Assembly: GCA_937925635.1 (NCBI GenBank)
Contig: CALALX010000103.1
Span: 1 to 64,000, forward strand
DNA from: an uncultured Caulobacter sp.
GTDB lineage: Bacteria > Pseudomonadota > Alphaproteobacteria > Caulobacterales > Caulobacteraceae
Length of the DNA stretch: 64,000 bases
Direction: 5' to 3'
Shown: positions 7,374-15,488 of the stretch, piece by piece
How the letters are laid out: the number at the start of each line of letters is the position of its first letter
Numbering within the stretch: position 1 is the stretch's first letter
Program-made: the position numbers and the translations under genes
The notes under the pieces: generated by a model
The model's input: only the letters and a program-made list of their open reading frames with translations
The model's database searches: none
Told to the model about the DNA's origin: nothing

Positions 7374-9293
7374 CTACCGCAGGTCGGGCGGCGTCGCCTC
7401 GGCCGTCAGGATGGCGACGGCCTCCTCGAGCGTCACCACCTGCTGCTCCTGGCTGCCCAGGCGGCGCAGGGCGACCTTGCCCTCCTCCGCCTCCTTGCGG
7501 CCGACGACGGCGATGACCGGCGTCTTGGCGACGGAATGCTCGCGGATCTTGTAGTTGATCTTCTCGTTGCGAAGATCGGATTCGACCCGCAGGCCCGCCT
7601 TCGTCAGCGCGGCGACGACGCTCTCGCCGTAGTCGTTGGCGTCCGAGGTGATCGGGGCGACCACCACCTGCGTCGGCGCGAGCCACAGCGGGAAGCGGCC
7701 GCCGTAGTTCTCGATCATGATGCCGATGAAGCGCTCGAACGAGCCCAGGATGGCGCGGTGGAGCATGACCGGCCGCTGCTTGGAGCCGTCCTCGGCGATG
7801 TACTCCGCGCCCAGCCGCTCAGGCAGGACGTAGTCCAGCTGCAGCGTGCCGCAGGTCCACTCCCGGCCGATGGCGTCCTGGACGATGAAGTCCAGCTTGG
7901 GCGCGTAGAAGGCGCCGTCGCCCTCGGCGATGACCGGCTCGACGCCCGCCTGCTTGGCGGCGTCGGCGAGCATGCCCTCGGCGCGGTCCCAGAACTCGTC
8001 AGAGCCGGCCCGCACTTCCGGCCGCGTGGCCAGGGCGATGTACCTGGTCTCCATGCCGAGGTCGGAATGGATCATCTTGGTCAGGCGGATGAAACGCTCC
8101 GTCTCGTCGACGATCTGGTCCTCGCGGCAGAAGATGTGGGCGTCATCCTGCGTGAAGGCGCGCACGCGCATCAGGCCGTGCAGGGCGCCGGACGGCTCAT
8201 ACCGGTGGCAGGCGCCGAACTCGGCCATCCGCATCGGCAGCTCCTTGTAGGAGCGCTGGCCGACGTTCCAGATCTGCACGTGGCCCGGGCAGTTCATCGG
8301 CTTCAGCGACAGCGTTTCGCCCTCGACCGTCTCGCAGACGAACATGTTCGGGCGGTACTTCTCCCAGTGGCCGGAGTTCTCCCAGAACGTCCGCTCCAGC
8401 ACCTGCGGCGTCTTGACCTCGATGTAGCCGGCGGCCGTCAGGCGGCGGCGCATGTAGGCTTCCAGCGTCTGCCAGAGCTGCCAGCCCTTGGGATGCCAGA
8501 ACACCATGCCCCGGCCCTCTTCCTGCATGTGGAAGAGCTCCATCTGGCGGCCCAGCTTGCGGTGGTCGCGCTTCTCGGCCTCCTCGAGCCGCGTCAGATA
8601 GGCGTCGAGGTCCTCCTGCGTGGCCCAGGCCGTGCCGTAGATGCGCTGCAGCTGGGCGTTGTTCTGGTCGCCGCGCCAGTAGGCGCCGGCCAGCTTCATC
8701 AGCTTGAACGCCTTGCCGATCGCCTTCGTGGACGGCAGGTGCGGGCCGCGGCAGAGGTCCTTCCAGTTCCCCTGGCGATAGACCGTGACCTCCTCGCCGG
8801 CGGGCAGGCCCTCGATGATCTCGGCCTTGTAGTCCTCGCCGATGGACTTGAAGTGGGCGATGGCCTCGTCGCGGTCCCAGACCTCGCGGACGATCTTCTC
8901 GTCGCGGTCGACGATCTCGGCCATGCGCTTCTCGATGGCCGCGAAGTCGTCGGTGCTGAACGGCTCGTCGCGGGCGAAGTCGTAGTAGAAGCCGTCCTCG
9001 ACGTTCGGGCCGATGGTCACCTGCGTGCCGGGGAACAGCTCCTGCACCGCCTCGGCCAGCACGTGGGCCGTGTCGTGGCGGATGGTGTCCAGCGCATCGG
9101 GATCATTGCGGTCGACGAACTCGACCTTGCCGCCGCCGGGCAGCGGGCGGTCGAAGTCGATGAGCTTGCCGTCCAGCCGGACGAGCAGCGTGCGCTTGGC
9201 CAGCGAGGGCGAGATGGCCGTGGCCACGTCGCGGCCGCTGGAGCCTTGCGGATATTGACGGATTGAGCCGTCGGGAAAGATCAGGTCGATCAT
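7374..9293 (-). CDS. thrS: Threonine--tRNA ligase
   Basis: A 639-aa class II aminoacyl-tRNA synthetase of full length. Order: TGS domain (1-60), the editing/SAD domain with HDTAHVLAEAVQE, then the catalytic core with zinc Cys in KPMNCPGHVQIW, motif 2 MRVRAFTQDDAHIFC and motif 3 PVMLHRAILGSFERFIGIM, and the C-terminal anticodon-binding domain from about 540. It charges tRNA-Thr. Start at ATG 9293 (MIDLIFPDGS) overlaps the stop of yidD by 4 nt (ATGA), so yidD and thrS are translationally coupled. Confidence 0.97.
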   Translation of the reverse strand: MIDLIFPDGSIRQYPQGSSGRDVATAISPSLAKRTLLVRLDGKLIDFDRPLPGGGKVEFVDRNDPDALDTIRHDTAHVLAEAVQELFPGTQVTIGPNVEDGFYYDFARDEPFSTDDFAAIEKRMAEIVDRDEKIVREVWDRDEAIAHFKSIGEDYKAEIIEGLPAGEEVTVYRQGNWKDLCRGPHLPSTKAIGKAFKLMKLAGAYWRGDQNNAQLQRIYGTAWATQEDLDAYLTRLEEAEKRDHRKLGRQMELFHMQEEGRGMVFWHPKGWQLWQTLEAYMRRRLTAAGYIEVKTPQVLERTFWENSGHWEKYRPNMFVCETVEGETLSLKPMNCPGHVQIWNVGQRSYKELPMRMAEFGACHRYEPSGALHGLMRVRAFTQDDAHIFCREDQIVDETERFIRLTKMIHSDLGMETRYIALATRPEVRAGSDEFWDRAEGMLADAAKQAGVEPVIAEGDGAFYAPKLDFIVQDAIGREWTCGTLQLDYVLPERLGAEYIAEDGSKQRPVMLHRAILGSFERFIGIMIENYGGRFPLWLAPTQVVVAPITSDANDYGESVVAALTKAGLRVESDLRNEKINYKIREHSVAKTPVIAVVGRKEAEEGKVALRRLGSQEQQVVTLEEAVAILTAEATPPDLR

Positions 9294-9580
9294 GGTTCCG
9301 GTTCGCACTTTCGTGGCGGCGCCGGTACGGGATCGTAGCCGGAGCCGCCCCAGGGATGGCAGCTGCAAAGACGCTTCGTGGCGAGCCAGCCGCCGCGGAG
9401 GGGTCCATGCGTGATCAGAGCCTCGCGCGCATAGTCCGAACAGGTCGGCAGGAAGCGGCACTGGCGTCCGATCAACGGGGACAGCGTCAGCTTGTAGGCG
9501 CGGTGCGCCAACGTAACGCTGCGTTCGTAGAGGGTCATGCCGACGCGAGGGTGGGTGAACGGGTCCCGGCGCTTATCCAC
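9290..9580 (-). CDS. yidD: Membrane protein insertion efficiency factor YidD
   Basis: A 96-aa protein with the hallmark YidD pattern: YKLTLSPLIGRQCRFLPTCS followed by DYAREALITHGPLRGGWLATKRLCSCHPWGGSGYDPVP, with its conserved cysteines. YidD acts with YidC and Sec on insertion of inner-membrane proteins. Here it is not next to rnpA/rpmH but directly upstream of thrS with an ATGA overlap. The first 14 residues may be dispensable, because MTLYERSVTLAHRAYKL also resembles a family start. Confidence 0.93.
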   Translation of the reverse strand: MDKRRDPFTHPRVGMTLYERSVTLAHRAYKLTLSPLIGRQCRFLPTCSDYAREALITHGPLRGGWLATKRLCSCHPWGGSGYDPVPAPPRKCEPEP

Positions 9581-9596
9581 GCGCCAGCGCGCGCGA

Positions 9597-10049
9597 TCAA
9601 GCCGCGTCGGCGCCGCTAGTTCGTGAAGCCGCGATCCGGGCAGCCTCTACCGCGGCCTCGAACGCCAGGAGCGTCGACGCGTAGCGGGCGGGGTAGTCCT
9701 TCACGGGCGCCAGCACGGCCAGGTCCTCGAAACGTCCGGTCGGCGCGGGACCGCCGGACTTCAACATCGCGGCAAGCTGATCGCGCGCGATTGCGATTTC
9801 GTCAACCCCGGCCCCAATGACGTTGGCCCCCAGCACCGAGGCGGCGGCCTGGCCGAGGGCGCAGGCCTTCACGTCCTGGGCGAAGTCGGCGACCCGCCCG
9901 TCGACGTCGAGGATCACATCCACGACGATGCGGCTGCCGCACAGTTTGGCCACCTTCTCCGACGACCCCTGCGGCGCCGCCAGCCGCCCGAGCCGCGGGA
10001 TGTTCGCGGTCAGGGACAGGACCTTGGCGCTGTAGAGGTCGTCGATCAT
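9597..10049 (-). CDS. IscU/NifU-like iron-sulfur cluster scaffold protein
   Basis: A 150-aa protein related to IscU/SufU scaffolds. Cys37 (AKLCGSRIVVDV) and Cys63 (VKACALGQAAAS) match the first two cluster-ligand cysteines; the third, expected near the PVK segment, is absent (APVKDYPARYASTLL). From memory this two-cysteine form, with a PVRxxxxRxxSTLL segment, is common among alphaproteobacterial homologues. It may serve in cluster delivery rather than as the main scaffold. Start at ATG 10049 (MIDDLYSAKVL); an upstream extension would simply translate the adjacent palindromic repeat. It ends 16 bp before yidD on the same strand. Confidence 0.82.
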   Translation of the reverse strand: MIDDLYSAKVLSLTANIPRLGRLAAPQGSSEKVAKLCGSRIVVDVILDVDGRVADFAQDVKACALGQAAASVLGANVIGAGVDEIAIARDQLAAMLKSGGPAPTGRFEDLAVLAPVKDYPARYASTLLAFEAAVEAARIAASRTSGADAA

Positions 10050-10086
10050 GGGCCTATAGATAGCAACGCAGACCGCCCCCTGAAAC

Positions 10087-10191
10087 CCGCTCATCCCGGC
10101 GAATGCCGGGACCCAGATCAAAGGGCGGAGGAGCCAACTGTTCGAGATCCAGCCATGTCATCTGGGTCCCGGCATTCGCCGGGATGAGCGG
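10087..10191. repeat. Perfect 32-bp inverted repeat (TCATCCCGGCGAATGCCGGG family)
   Basis: Arms at 10087-10118 and 10160-10191 are exact reverse complements over 32 bp; each arm itself contains a smaller hairpin (CCCGGC-GAAT-GCCGGG). The element sits between the Fe-S scaffold gene and the SRPBCC gene. Related elements are at 10664-10698, 11007-11107, 35554-35686 and 37510-37597. Confidence 0.9.
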
Positions 10192-10201
10192 AGAAAAGGG
10201 G

Positions 10202-10654
10202 TTAGCCCTTCCGCTCCGCCCACAGCGCTTCGGAGCGGGTCTTCAGCACCTCGTTCATGGATTCGAAGGCGTCGATGATCGGCCGGCGCATGCGCCTGGC
10301 CACCGAGCCGCCGAGCATGCCGTCGAAGATTTCGCCGTTCGAGAAGATCACGTTCTCCTCGCCCATCTTCTCGATCTCGAGGAAGCGTACGGTCCGCACC
10401 CAGCCGCGCATCATGTCGAGCCGCCAGTGGATGTGATCGTAGGGCGCCCAGTCGAGGATCACGGGGTTGATCTGCCGGAGCGGGTGGCCGGGCAGCGCCA
10501 GGTCCAGGTCCCAGCGATGCCCGATGCGGATTTCGCCCTTCGCCCGCGGATAGAGCGGGTTCCAGGCGCCCCAGCCCTCAATGTCCGACAGGATTTCCCA
10601 GACCACTTCGTCGGGGGCCTGGATGCCAATTCTGCGTTCGAGTTTGACGCCCAT
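10202..10654 (-). CDS. SRPBCC-family (START/Bet v1-like) protein
   Basis: A 150-aa protein with the SRPBCC layout: an N-terminal strand and helix (IQAPDEVVWEILSDIEGWGA, then WNPLYPRAKG), a central antiparallel sheet, and a long C-terminal helix (RRPIIDAFESMNEVLKTRSEAL). This helix-grip fold binds lipids, polyketides or other hydrophobic ligands. The function here is unknown. ATG 10654 was preferred to the GTG at 10663; neither has a strong ribosome-binding site. The gene is bracketed by palindromic repeats. Confidence 0.8.
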   Translation of the reverse strand: MGVKLERRIGIQAPDEVVWEILSDIEGWGAWNPLYPRAKGEIRIGHRWDLDLALPGHPLRQINPVILDWAPYDHIHWRLDMMRGWVRTVRFLEIEKMGEENVIFSNGEIFDGMLGGSVARRMRRPIIDAFESMNEVLKTRSEALWAERKG

Positions 10655-10663
10655 GAAAAACAC

Positions 10664-10698
10664 CGATCATCCCCGCGAAGGCGGGGACCCAAGCCGAG
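10664..10698. repeat. Single-arm palindromic repeat (TCATCCCCGCGAAGGCGGGG)
   Basis: One hairpin unit containing CCCCGC-GAAG-GCGGGG and ACCCAAGC, the same unit that forms both arms of the larger elements at 11007-11107 and 37510-37597. It precedes the GIY-YIG gene's 3' end. Confidence 0.85.
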
Positions 10699-10709
10699 CC
10701 CGAAAGCGA

Positions 10710-10997
10710 TCAGGCGTTCAGCGTTTCATACAGATCAAGCCACCTCGGATTCAACGCCTCGATCAGACGGATCTTCCAGGCGCGGTTCCATTTCTTCAGC
10801 CGACGCTCGTGGGCTTTGGCGCCTTCGCGGGTATCGTGAACCTCGTACCAGACGAGGCGGACGACGCCGTACTTCGCCGTGAAGCCAGGCCTCTGCTTTT
10901 CCCGGTGCTGCCAGGCCCGCCTCGCCAAGCTGTCGGTATGCCCGATGTACAGCGTCCCGTATGGCCCGCTTGCCATGATGTAGGTGTAGAAGGCCAT
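10710..10997 (-). CDS. GIY-YIG nuclease-fold protein
   Basis: A 95-aa single-domain protein of the small GIY-YIG (UPF0213/YhbQ-like) class: FYTYIMASGPYGTLYIGHTD, then RRAWQHREKQRPGFTAKYGV, then YEVHDTREGAKAHERRLKKW. The GIY and YIG halves appear as TYI and LYIG; the catalytic Arg and Glu are plausibly in LARRAWQHR and AKAHERRLK. Biological role of these stand-alone domains is poorly known. The gene is bounded on both sides by copies of the same palindromic repeat. Confidence 0.9.
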   Translation of the reverse strand: MAFYTYIMASGPYGTLYIGHTDSLARRAWQHREKQRPGFTAKYGVVRLVWYEVHDTREGAKAHERRLKKWNRAWKIRLIEALNPRWLDLYETLNA

Positions 10998-11006
10998 GCC
11001 TCTCTC

Positions 11007-11107
11007 CGAGCGTTCCCGCGAAGGCGGGAACCCAAGCAGAGATTCAATTTAGACGCGAGTCTGGGGTCTGATTCAGCTTGGATCCCCGCCTTCGCGGGGA
11101 CCCTCGG
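11007..11107. repeat. Inverted repeat of two hairpin units
   Basis: Left unit 11007-11038 (CCGAGCGTTCCCGCGAAGGC... CCCAAGC) and right unit 11076-11107 (GCTTGGATCCCCGCCTTCGC... CCTCGG) face each other with a 37-bp spacer. The arms match imperfectly. The element lies between cysS and the GIY-YIG gene. Confidence 0.85.
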
Positions 11108-11124
11108 ATGAGAAGCGGATCAGC

Positions 11125-12501
11125 CTAGTCCTTCAAGCGCCAGGTCGCGCCGTCCGCCGAATCCATCACGACCACGCCCATCCCATCAAGTTCCCCGCGG
11201 ATGCGGTCGGCGGCGGGCCAGTCCTTGGCGGCGCGGGCGGCCTTGCGGGCCTCCAGCAGCGCCTCGACCTTACGGCGCAGGTCGTCGTCGGCGCCGCCGG
11301 CGAACCAGACGTCGGGATCGTCGGCCAGGAAGCCGAGCAGATTGGCGGAGGCCAGCAGCGCGGCCTTGGCGTGGGCCTTCTCTTCCCCACGCGAAGTCTC
11401 CAGCGCCTTGGCCATCGCGAACAGCTCGGCGTAGGCCTTGGGCGTGTTGAGGTCGTCGGCCAGGGCCTCGACCACGGCGGCGGCCGGCTCGGCGCGCTCG
11501 ACGTCCAGCCCCTTCACCCGCTGCAGCACCCCGTAGAGGTAGTCGAGGTTCTTGCGGCTTTGCTCGATCAGCGCCTCGGTCCAGTCCAGCGGCTGGCGGT
11601 AGTGGCCGCTGAGCAGCGCCCAGCGCACCACCTCGCCCGGGACCTTCTGCAGGAGCTCGTGCGGGATGACGACGTTGCCGAGGCTCTTGGACATCTTGAC
11701 CCCCTCGATGTCGAGAAAGCCGTTGTGCATCCAGTAGTTGGCGTAGGTCGGCAGGTCGTGCGCGCAGCGGCCCTGGGCCAGCTCGTTCTCGTGGTGCGGG
11801 AAGGTCAGGTCGATGCCGCCGCCGTGGATGTCGATCGGCAGACCAAGCGCCGCCTCGATCATCGCCGAGCACTCGATGTGCCAGCCAGGGCGACCGGGGC
11901 CCCACGGGCTCTCCCACACCGGCTCGCCCGGCTTGGACGGCTTCCACAGCACGAAGTCGGCCGGGTGGCGCTTGTAGGGGGCGACGTCGACCCGGGCGCC
12001 GGCGATCATCTCGTCCATCGGCCGCCCCGACAGCTGGCCGTAGTCCGGGAAGGCCTGGGTGTCGAACAGGACGTGGCCTTCCGCCGCATAGGCCGCGCCG
12101 CGCTGCACCAGCGCGCCGATCTGGGCCAGCATGTCGGCGATGTGGTCGGTCGCGCGCGGGCTGATCGTCGGCGGCAGCGCCTTCATCGCCGCCGCATCGG
12201 CCTCGTAGGCCGCCAGGTAGCGGTCGGTGATGACGCGGATGTCCACGCCCTCTTCGACGGCCTTGCGATTGATCTTGTCATCCACGTCCGTGACGTTGCG
12301 GGCGTAGATCACCGTCTCCGCCCCGTAGACGTGACGCAGCACGCGGAACAGCGTGTCAAAGACCACCACCGGCCGGAAGTTGCCGATGTGGGCGTAGCCG
12401 TAGACCGTCGGCCCACAGACATACATCGTCACCCGGTCCGGATCGGCGGGGACGAAGGGCCGCTTCTCGCGGGCCATGGTGTCATAGAGCTTCAAAGTCA
12501 T
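11125..12501 (-). CDS. cysS: Cysteine--tRNA ligase
   Basis: A 458-aa class I synthetase. The HIGH signature appears as AHIGNFRP with the zinc Cys just before (MYVCGPTVYGYAHIG). Further zinc ligands are in WHIECSAMI and TFPHHENELAQ, and KMSKSLGN is the KMSKS loop. It charges tRNA-Cys. ATG 12501 (MTLKLYDTMAREKRPF) is the natural start; an in-frame extension upstream to 13386 is antisense to folE and not real. Divergent from folE, with a 165-bp shared promoter region. Confidence 0.97.
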   Translation of the reverse strand: MTLKLYDTMAREKRPFVPADPDRVTMYVCGPTVYGYAHIGNFRPVVVFDTLFRVLRHVYGAETVIYARNVTDVDDKINRKAVEEGVDIRVITDRYLAAYEADAAAMKALPPTISPRATDHIADMLAQIGALVQRGAAYAAEGHVLFDTQAFPDYGQLSGRPMDEMIAGARVDVAPYKRHPADFVLWKPSKPGEPVWESPWGPGRPGWHIECSAMIEAALGLPIDIHGGGIDLTFPHHENELAQGRCAHDLPTYANYWMHNGFLDIEGVKMSKSLGNVVIPHELLQKVPGEVVRWALLSGHYRQPLDWTEALIEQSRKNLDYLYGVLQRVKGLDVERAEPAAAVVEALADDLNTPKAYAELFAMAKALETSRGEEKAHAKAALLASANLLGFLADDPDVWFAGGADDDLRRKVEALLEARKAARAAKDWPAADRIRGELDGMGVVVMDSADGATWRLKD

Positions 12502-12666
12502 ATCAACTGACGTTACGTGAGAGGTTGCCGGGTTGGCGGGCGGTCCCATATAGCTTCCAGCAGCGGGCGAAGCCACGGCTCCCTGCGACGTGAAACGGGT
12601 GGCACGCGTAATTCCGGGGCGACAGGCGCTCCGGCGCAACTCAGCCCAGGAAAGACCCTCCCAACC

Positions 12667-13299
12667 ATGGACTCCACCGCCAGCGAGCGAACCCTGATCG
12701 GCGTGCCCGGTCTTGATCTTGAACCCGTCAAGCGGCCTTCCCGCGAGGAAGCCATGGAGGCGGTCCGCACCCTCATCGCCTGGGCCGGCGACGATCCGCG
12801 CCGCGAAGGCGTGATCGACACGCCCAAGCGCGTGGTCGACGCCTACGGCGAGTGGTTCGAGGGCTACAAGGCCGACCCGGCCAAGGAGCTGAATCGCATC
12901 TTCGAGGACGTGCAGGGCTACGACGACATCGTGTTCCTCAAGAACATCGAGGTCGAAAGCCACTGCGAGCACCACATGGCCCCGTTCCTGGGCAAGGCCT
13001 TCGTGGCCTACATGCCCACCAATCGCGTGGTCGGCATCTCCAAGCTCGCCCGGGTGGTCGAGATCTTCGCCAAGCGTCTGCAGACGCAGGAGACGATGAC
13101 CCAGCAGATCACCGACGCCATCTGCGACAGCCTGAAGCCGGCCGGCGTGGCCGTGCTGATCGACGCCGAGCACCAGTGCATGACCACGCGCGGCGTGCAC
13201 CACCGCGACGTCTCGACGATCACCACGCAGTTCCGCGGCGTGTTCAAGACCGACGCCAGCCTGCGCCAGCGCTTCCTGGACTTCGTGAACAAGGGCTGA
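12667..13299 (+). CDS. folE: GTP cyclohydrolase I
   Basis: A 210-aa enzyme converting GTP to 7,8-dihydroneopterin triphosphate, the first step to tetrahydrofolate and a precursor route for queuosine. Diagnostic motifs are IEVESHCEHHMAPFLGKAF (zinc Cys and catalytic His), NRVVGISKLARVVEIFAKRL, and EAEHQCMTTRGVHH-type DAEHQCMTTRGVHHRD with the second zinc Cys. Start at ATG 12667 after AGGA. Homologues are usually about 190-220 aa, so length is normal. queG lies 1.1 kb away, but in the opposite direction. Confidence 0.97.
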   Translation: MDSTASERTLIGVPGLDLEPVKRPSREEAMEAVRTLIAWAGDDPRREGVIDTPKRVVDAYGEWFEGYKADPAKELNRIFEDVQGYDDIVFLKNIEVESHCEHHMAPFLGKAFVAYMPTNRVVGISKLARVVEIFAKRLQTQETMTQQITDAICDSLKPAGVAVLIDAEHQCMTTRGVHHRDVSTITTQFRGVFKTDASLRQRFLDFVNKG

Positions 13300-13323
13300 G
13301 GCTTCCTCGGCCCTCCCTCGTCC

Positions 13324-13354
13324 CGTCATCCTCGCCCTTGTGGCGAGGATGACG
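13324..13354. terminator. Hairpin between folE and hisI
   Basis: CGTCATCCTCGCC (13324-13336) and GGCGAGGATGACG (13342-13354) are perfect 13-bp arms with a 5-nt loop. No T-run follows, so it may be a repeat-derived hairpin that attenuates or stops transcription rather than a classic intrinsic terminator. Confidence 0.6.
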
Positions 13355-13403
13355 AGCGGGGTGCGAGCTTCACGCGACTTCGCCAAGGGCGCATATCACT
13401 CCC

Positions 13404-13805
13404 ATGACAGCTCCCATCTTCCCCACCGCCCCCGACAAGGCCGCCCTTGAGCGCGGCGACCGGCTGTCGCCCCGCTTCGACGCGAATGGCCTGGTCGCGG
13501 CCGTCGCGCAGCATGCCGACACCGGCGAGGTGCTGATGCTGGCCTGGATGAACGACGCGGCGCTGAAACTCACGCTGGAGACAGGCCAGGCCCACTATTT
13601 CAGCCGCTCGCGGAACGAACTCTGGAAGAAGGGCGAGACCAGCGGCCAGTTGCAGGACGTGGTCGAGCTCCGCGTCGACTGCGACCAGGACGCGGTGCTG
13701 CTGAAGGTCCGGCCGCGTGGCGACGGCGGCGCCTGCCACGTCGGCTTCCGCTCCTGCTTCTATCGCGTCGCCGGACCCGACGGGTCACTGAAGGAGCGGC
13801 CGTGA
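13404..13805 (+). CDS. hisI: Phosphoribosyl-AMP cyclohydrolase
   Basis: A 133-aa stand-alone HisI domain (not fused to HisE). Motifs: VLMLAWMNDAALKLTLETG, HYFSRSRNELWKKGETSGQ, VDCDQDAVLLKV and the metal cysteines in GGACHVGFRSCFYR. It opens the ring of phosphoribosyl-AMP in histidine biosynthesis, a zinc-dependent step. The stop overlaps the GTG of the following LysE gene (GTGA), indicating coupling. No other his gene is in the window. Confidence 0.95.
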   Translation: MTAPIFPTAPDKAALERGDRLSPRFDANGLVAAVAQHADTGEVLMLAWMNDAALKLTLETGQAHYFSRSRNELWKKGETSGQLQDVVELRVDCDQDAVLLKVRPRGDGGACHVGFRSCFYRVAGPDGSLKERP

Positions 13806-14431
13806 CCCTGGGCGCCGCCCTGGCCGCCTACGTCGTGGCCGCCGGCCTGCTGACCCTGACGCCCGGGCTCGACACCGCCTTGATCCTGCGCACCGCCGCC
13901 GTCGAGGGGCCGCGCCGGGCCTTCCTGGCGGCGCTGGGCATCACCGCCGGCTGCCTCGTCTGGGGCGCGGCGGTTGCGGTCGGCCTGGGCGCGCTGCTGA
14001 CCGCCTCGCAGACGGCCTATGCGATCCTGAAATGGGCCGGGGCGGCCTATCTGGCCTGGCTCGGACTCAATCTTCTGGTCAAGCCGCGCAGGGCGTTCGA
14101 TCCGGCCGCGGCCCCGGCGTCTGCCGCCTCCGGCGCGCGCGGGTGGTTTTTCCGCGGGCTGATGACCAACCTGCTGAACCCGAAGGTCGGCGTCTTCTAC
14201 GTGTCGTTCCTGCCCCAGTTCACGCCCGACGGATTTTCCGCCGCGCCCTTCATCTTCGGGCTGGCGGCGTTGCACGGGGTGATGGGGACGGTCTGGGCCG
14301 TGGCGCTGATCGGCGCCACCCGCCCCCTGTCCACCGCCTTGAGGCGGCCAGGCGTGGTCACCTGGCTGGACCGCGTCGCCGGCGGCGTGTTCCTGGCGTT
14401 CGCGGGTCGACTGGCGCTGAGCCGGGGATGA
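13802..14431 (+). CDS. LysE/RhtB-family translocator
   Basis: A 209-aa inner-membrane exporter with about six hydrophobic segments. The family signature is near the N-terminus (LTLTPGLDTALILRTAAVEG, the P-G-P-like motif region) and MTNLLNPKVGVFYVSFLPQF in the middle. Members export amino acids or related metabolites. It starts with GTG 13802 inside the hisI stop, so it is translated after hisI. Its substrate is unknown. Confidence 0.9.
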   Translation: MTLGAALAAYVVAAGLLTLTPGLDTALILRTAAVEGPRRAFLAALGITAGCLVWGAAVAVGLGALLTASQTAYAILKWAGAAYLAWLGLNLLVKPRRAFDPAAAPASAASGARGWFFRGLMTNLLNPKVGVFYVSFLPQFTPDGFSAAPFIFGLAALHGVMGTVWAVALIGATRPLSTALRRPGVVTWLDRVAGGVFLAFAGRLALSRG

Positions 14432-14447
14432 TCGGCCGCCCCAGGGC

Positions 14448-15488
14448 TCAGGTCGTCTTGAAACGCCCGATCGCCCATTGAGCGGCCTCGCGGACGACCG
14501 GGTCCGGATCGTCCAGAAGCCGTTCGGCGCTCGGCAGCAGGCTCGCGTCGCCGCTGTTGCCGATGGCGTAGAGGACGTTCCGCACGAAGCGGTCTCGGCC
14601 GATGCGCTGCACGGCGCTCTTGCGGAACACGAAGCGGAAGCCCGCGTCGTCCAGCGCGGCCAGCTCGGCCAGCGACGGCGCCTTCAGCGCCCGACGCGCC
14701 TGCAGCCGCACCTCGCGGGCCTCGGCCGCGAACTTGTTCCACGGGCAGACGGCCAGGCAGTCGTCGCAGCCGTAGATGCGGTTGCCCATCGCCGGCCGCA
14801 GGTCCTCCGGGACCGGGCCCTCGTGCTCGATGGTCAGGTAGGAGATGCAGCGCCGCGCGTCGAGCCGGTAGGGCGCGGGGAAGGCGCCCGTCGGGCAGAT
14901 CTCGAGGCAGGCGCGGCAGGCGCCGCAGCGGTCCGTCGCCGGGGCGTCCGGTTCGATCTCGACCGAGGTCAGCACCGAGCCGAGGAACAGCCAGCTGCCC
15001 AGCTCGCGCGACACCAGATTGGTGTGCTTGCCCTGCCAGCCGAGGCCGGCGCGCTCGGCCAGCGGCTTTTCCATCAGCGGAGCGGTGTCGACGAACACCT
15101 TCACCTCGCCGCCGAACTTCGCTTTCAGCCAGCCGCCGAGGTTCTTCAGCCGGCCCTTGATCAGCTCGTGGTAGTCGTCGCCTTGCGCGTAGACGGAGAT
15201 CACCCCGCGCGAGGGATGCTTCAGCGCTTCGAGCGGATCGCTGTCGGGGCCGTAGGTCATGCCCAGCATGACGGCGGTCCTGGCCTGCGGCCACATGCCG
15301 GTGGGATGGGCGCGACGCTCGAGCGTCTCCTCCATCCAGGTCATGTCGCCGTGCAGCCCCTCGGCCACGAACGTCCTCAGCCGTTCGCCGTTGGGCCAGG
15401 GCGCGAAGGCCGAGGCGAAGCCGACGGCGTCGAAGCCCAGACGTCTGGCCCGTTCGATGATCCGAGGCTTGGGGTCTTCAGAAATCAA
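14448..15488 (-). CDS. queG: Epoxyqueuosine reductase
   Basis: A 346-aa protein of normal QueG length. The N-terminal corrinoid-binding domain is followed by two [4Fe-4S] motifs, CGACRACLEICPTGAF and CDDCLAVCPWNKF, and a C-terminal HEAT-like repeat (DDPDPVVREAAQWAIGRF). QueG reduces epoxyqueuosine to queuosine at tRNA position 34 using cobalamin, linking it to the B12 genes in this window. It overlaps the end of the upstream GST gene by 11 bp, so the two are co-transcribed. Confidence 0.95.
   Translation of the reverse strand: MISEDPKPRIIERARRLGFDAVGFASAFAPWPNGERLRTFVAEGLHGDMTWMEETLERRAHPTGMWPQARTAVMLGMTYGPDSDPLEALKHPSRGVISVYAQGDDYHELIKGRLKNLGGWLKAKFGGEVKVFVDTAPLMEKPLAERAGLGWQGKHTNLVSRELGSWLFLGSVLTSVEIEPDAPATDRCGACRACLEICPTGAFPAPYRLDARRCISYLTIEHEGPVPEDLRPAMGNRIYGCDDCLAVCPWNKFAAEAREVRLQARRALKAPSLAELAALDDAGFRFVFRKSAVQRIGRDRFVRNVLYAIGNSGDASLLPSAERLLDDPDPVVREAAQWAIGRFKTT

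Noticed and set aside
10050..10121. N-terminal extension of the Fe-S scaffold protein (IWVPAFAGM...)
   Set aside because: It is a translation of the palindromic repeat at 10087-10191, a common artefact in repeat-rich genomes.
12502..13386. N-terminal extension of cysS opposite folE
   Set aside because: CysRS has a normal start at 12501 and normal length; the extension would overlap folE completely.
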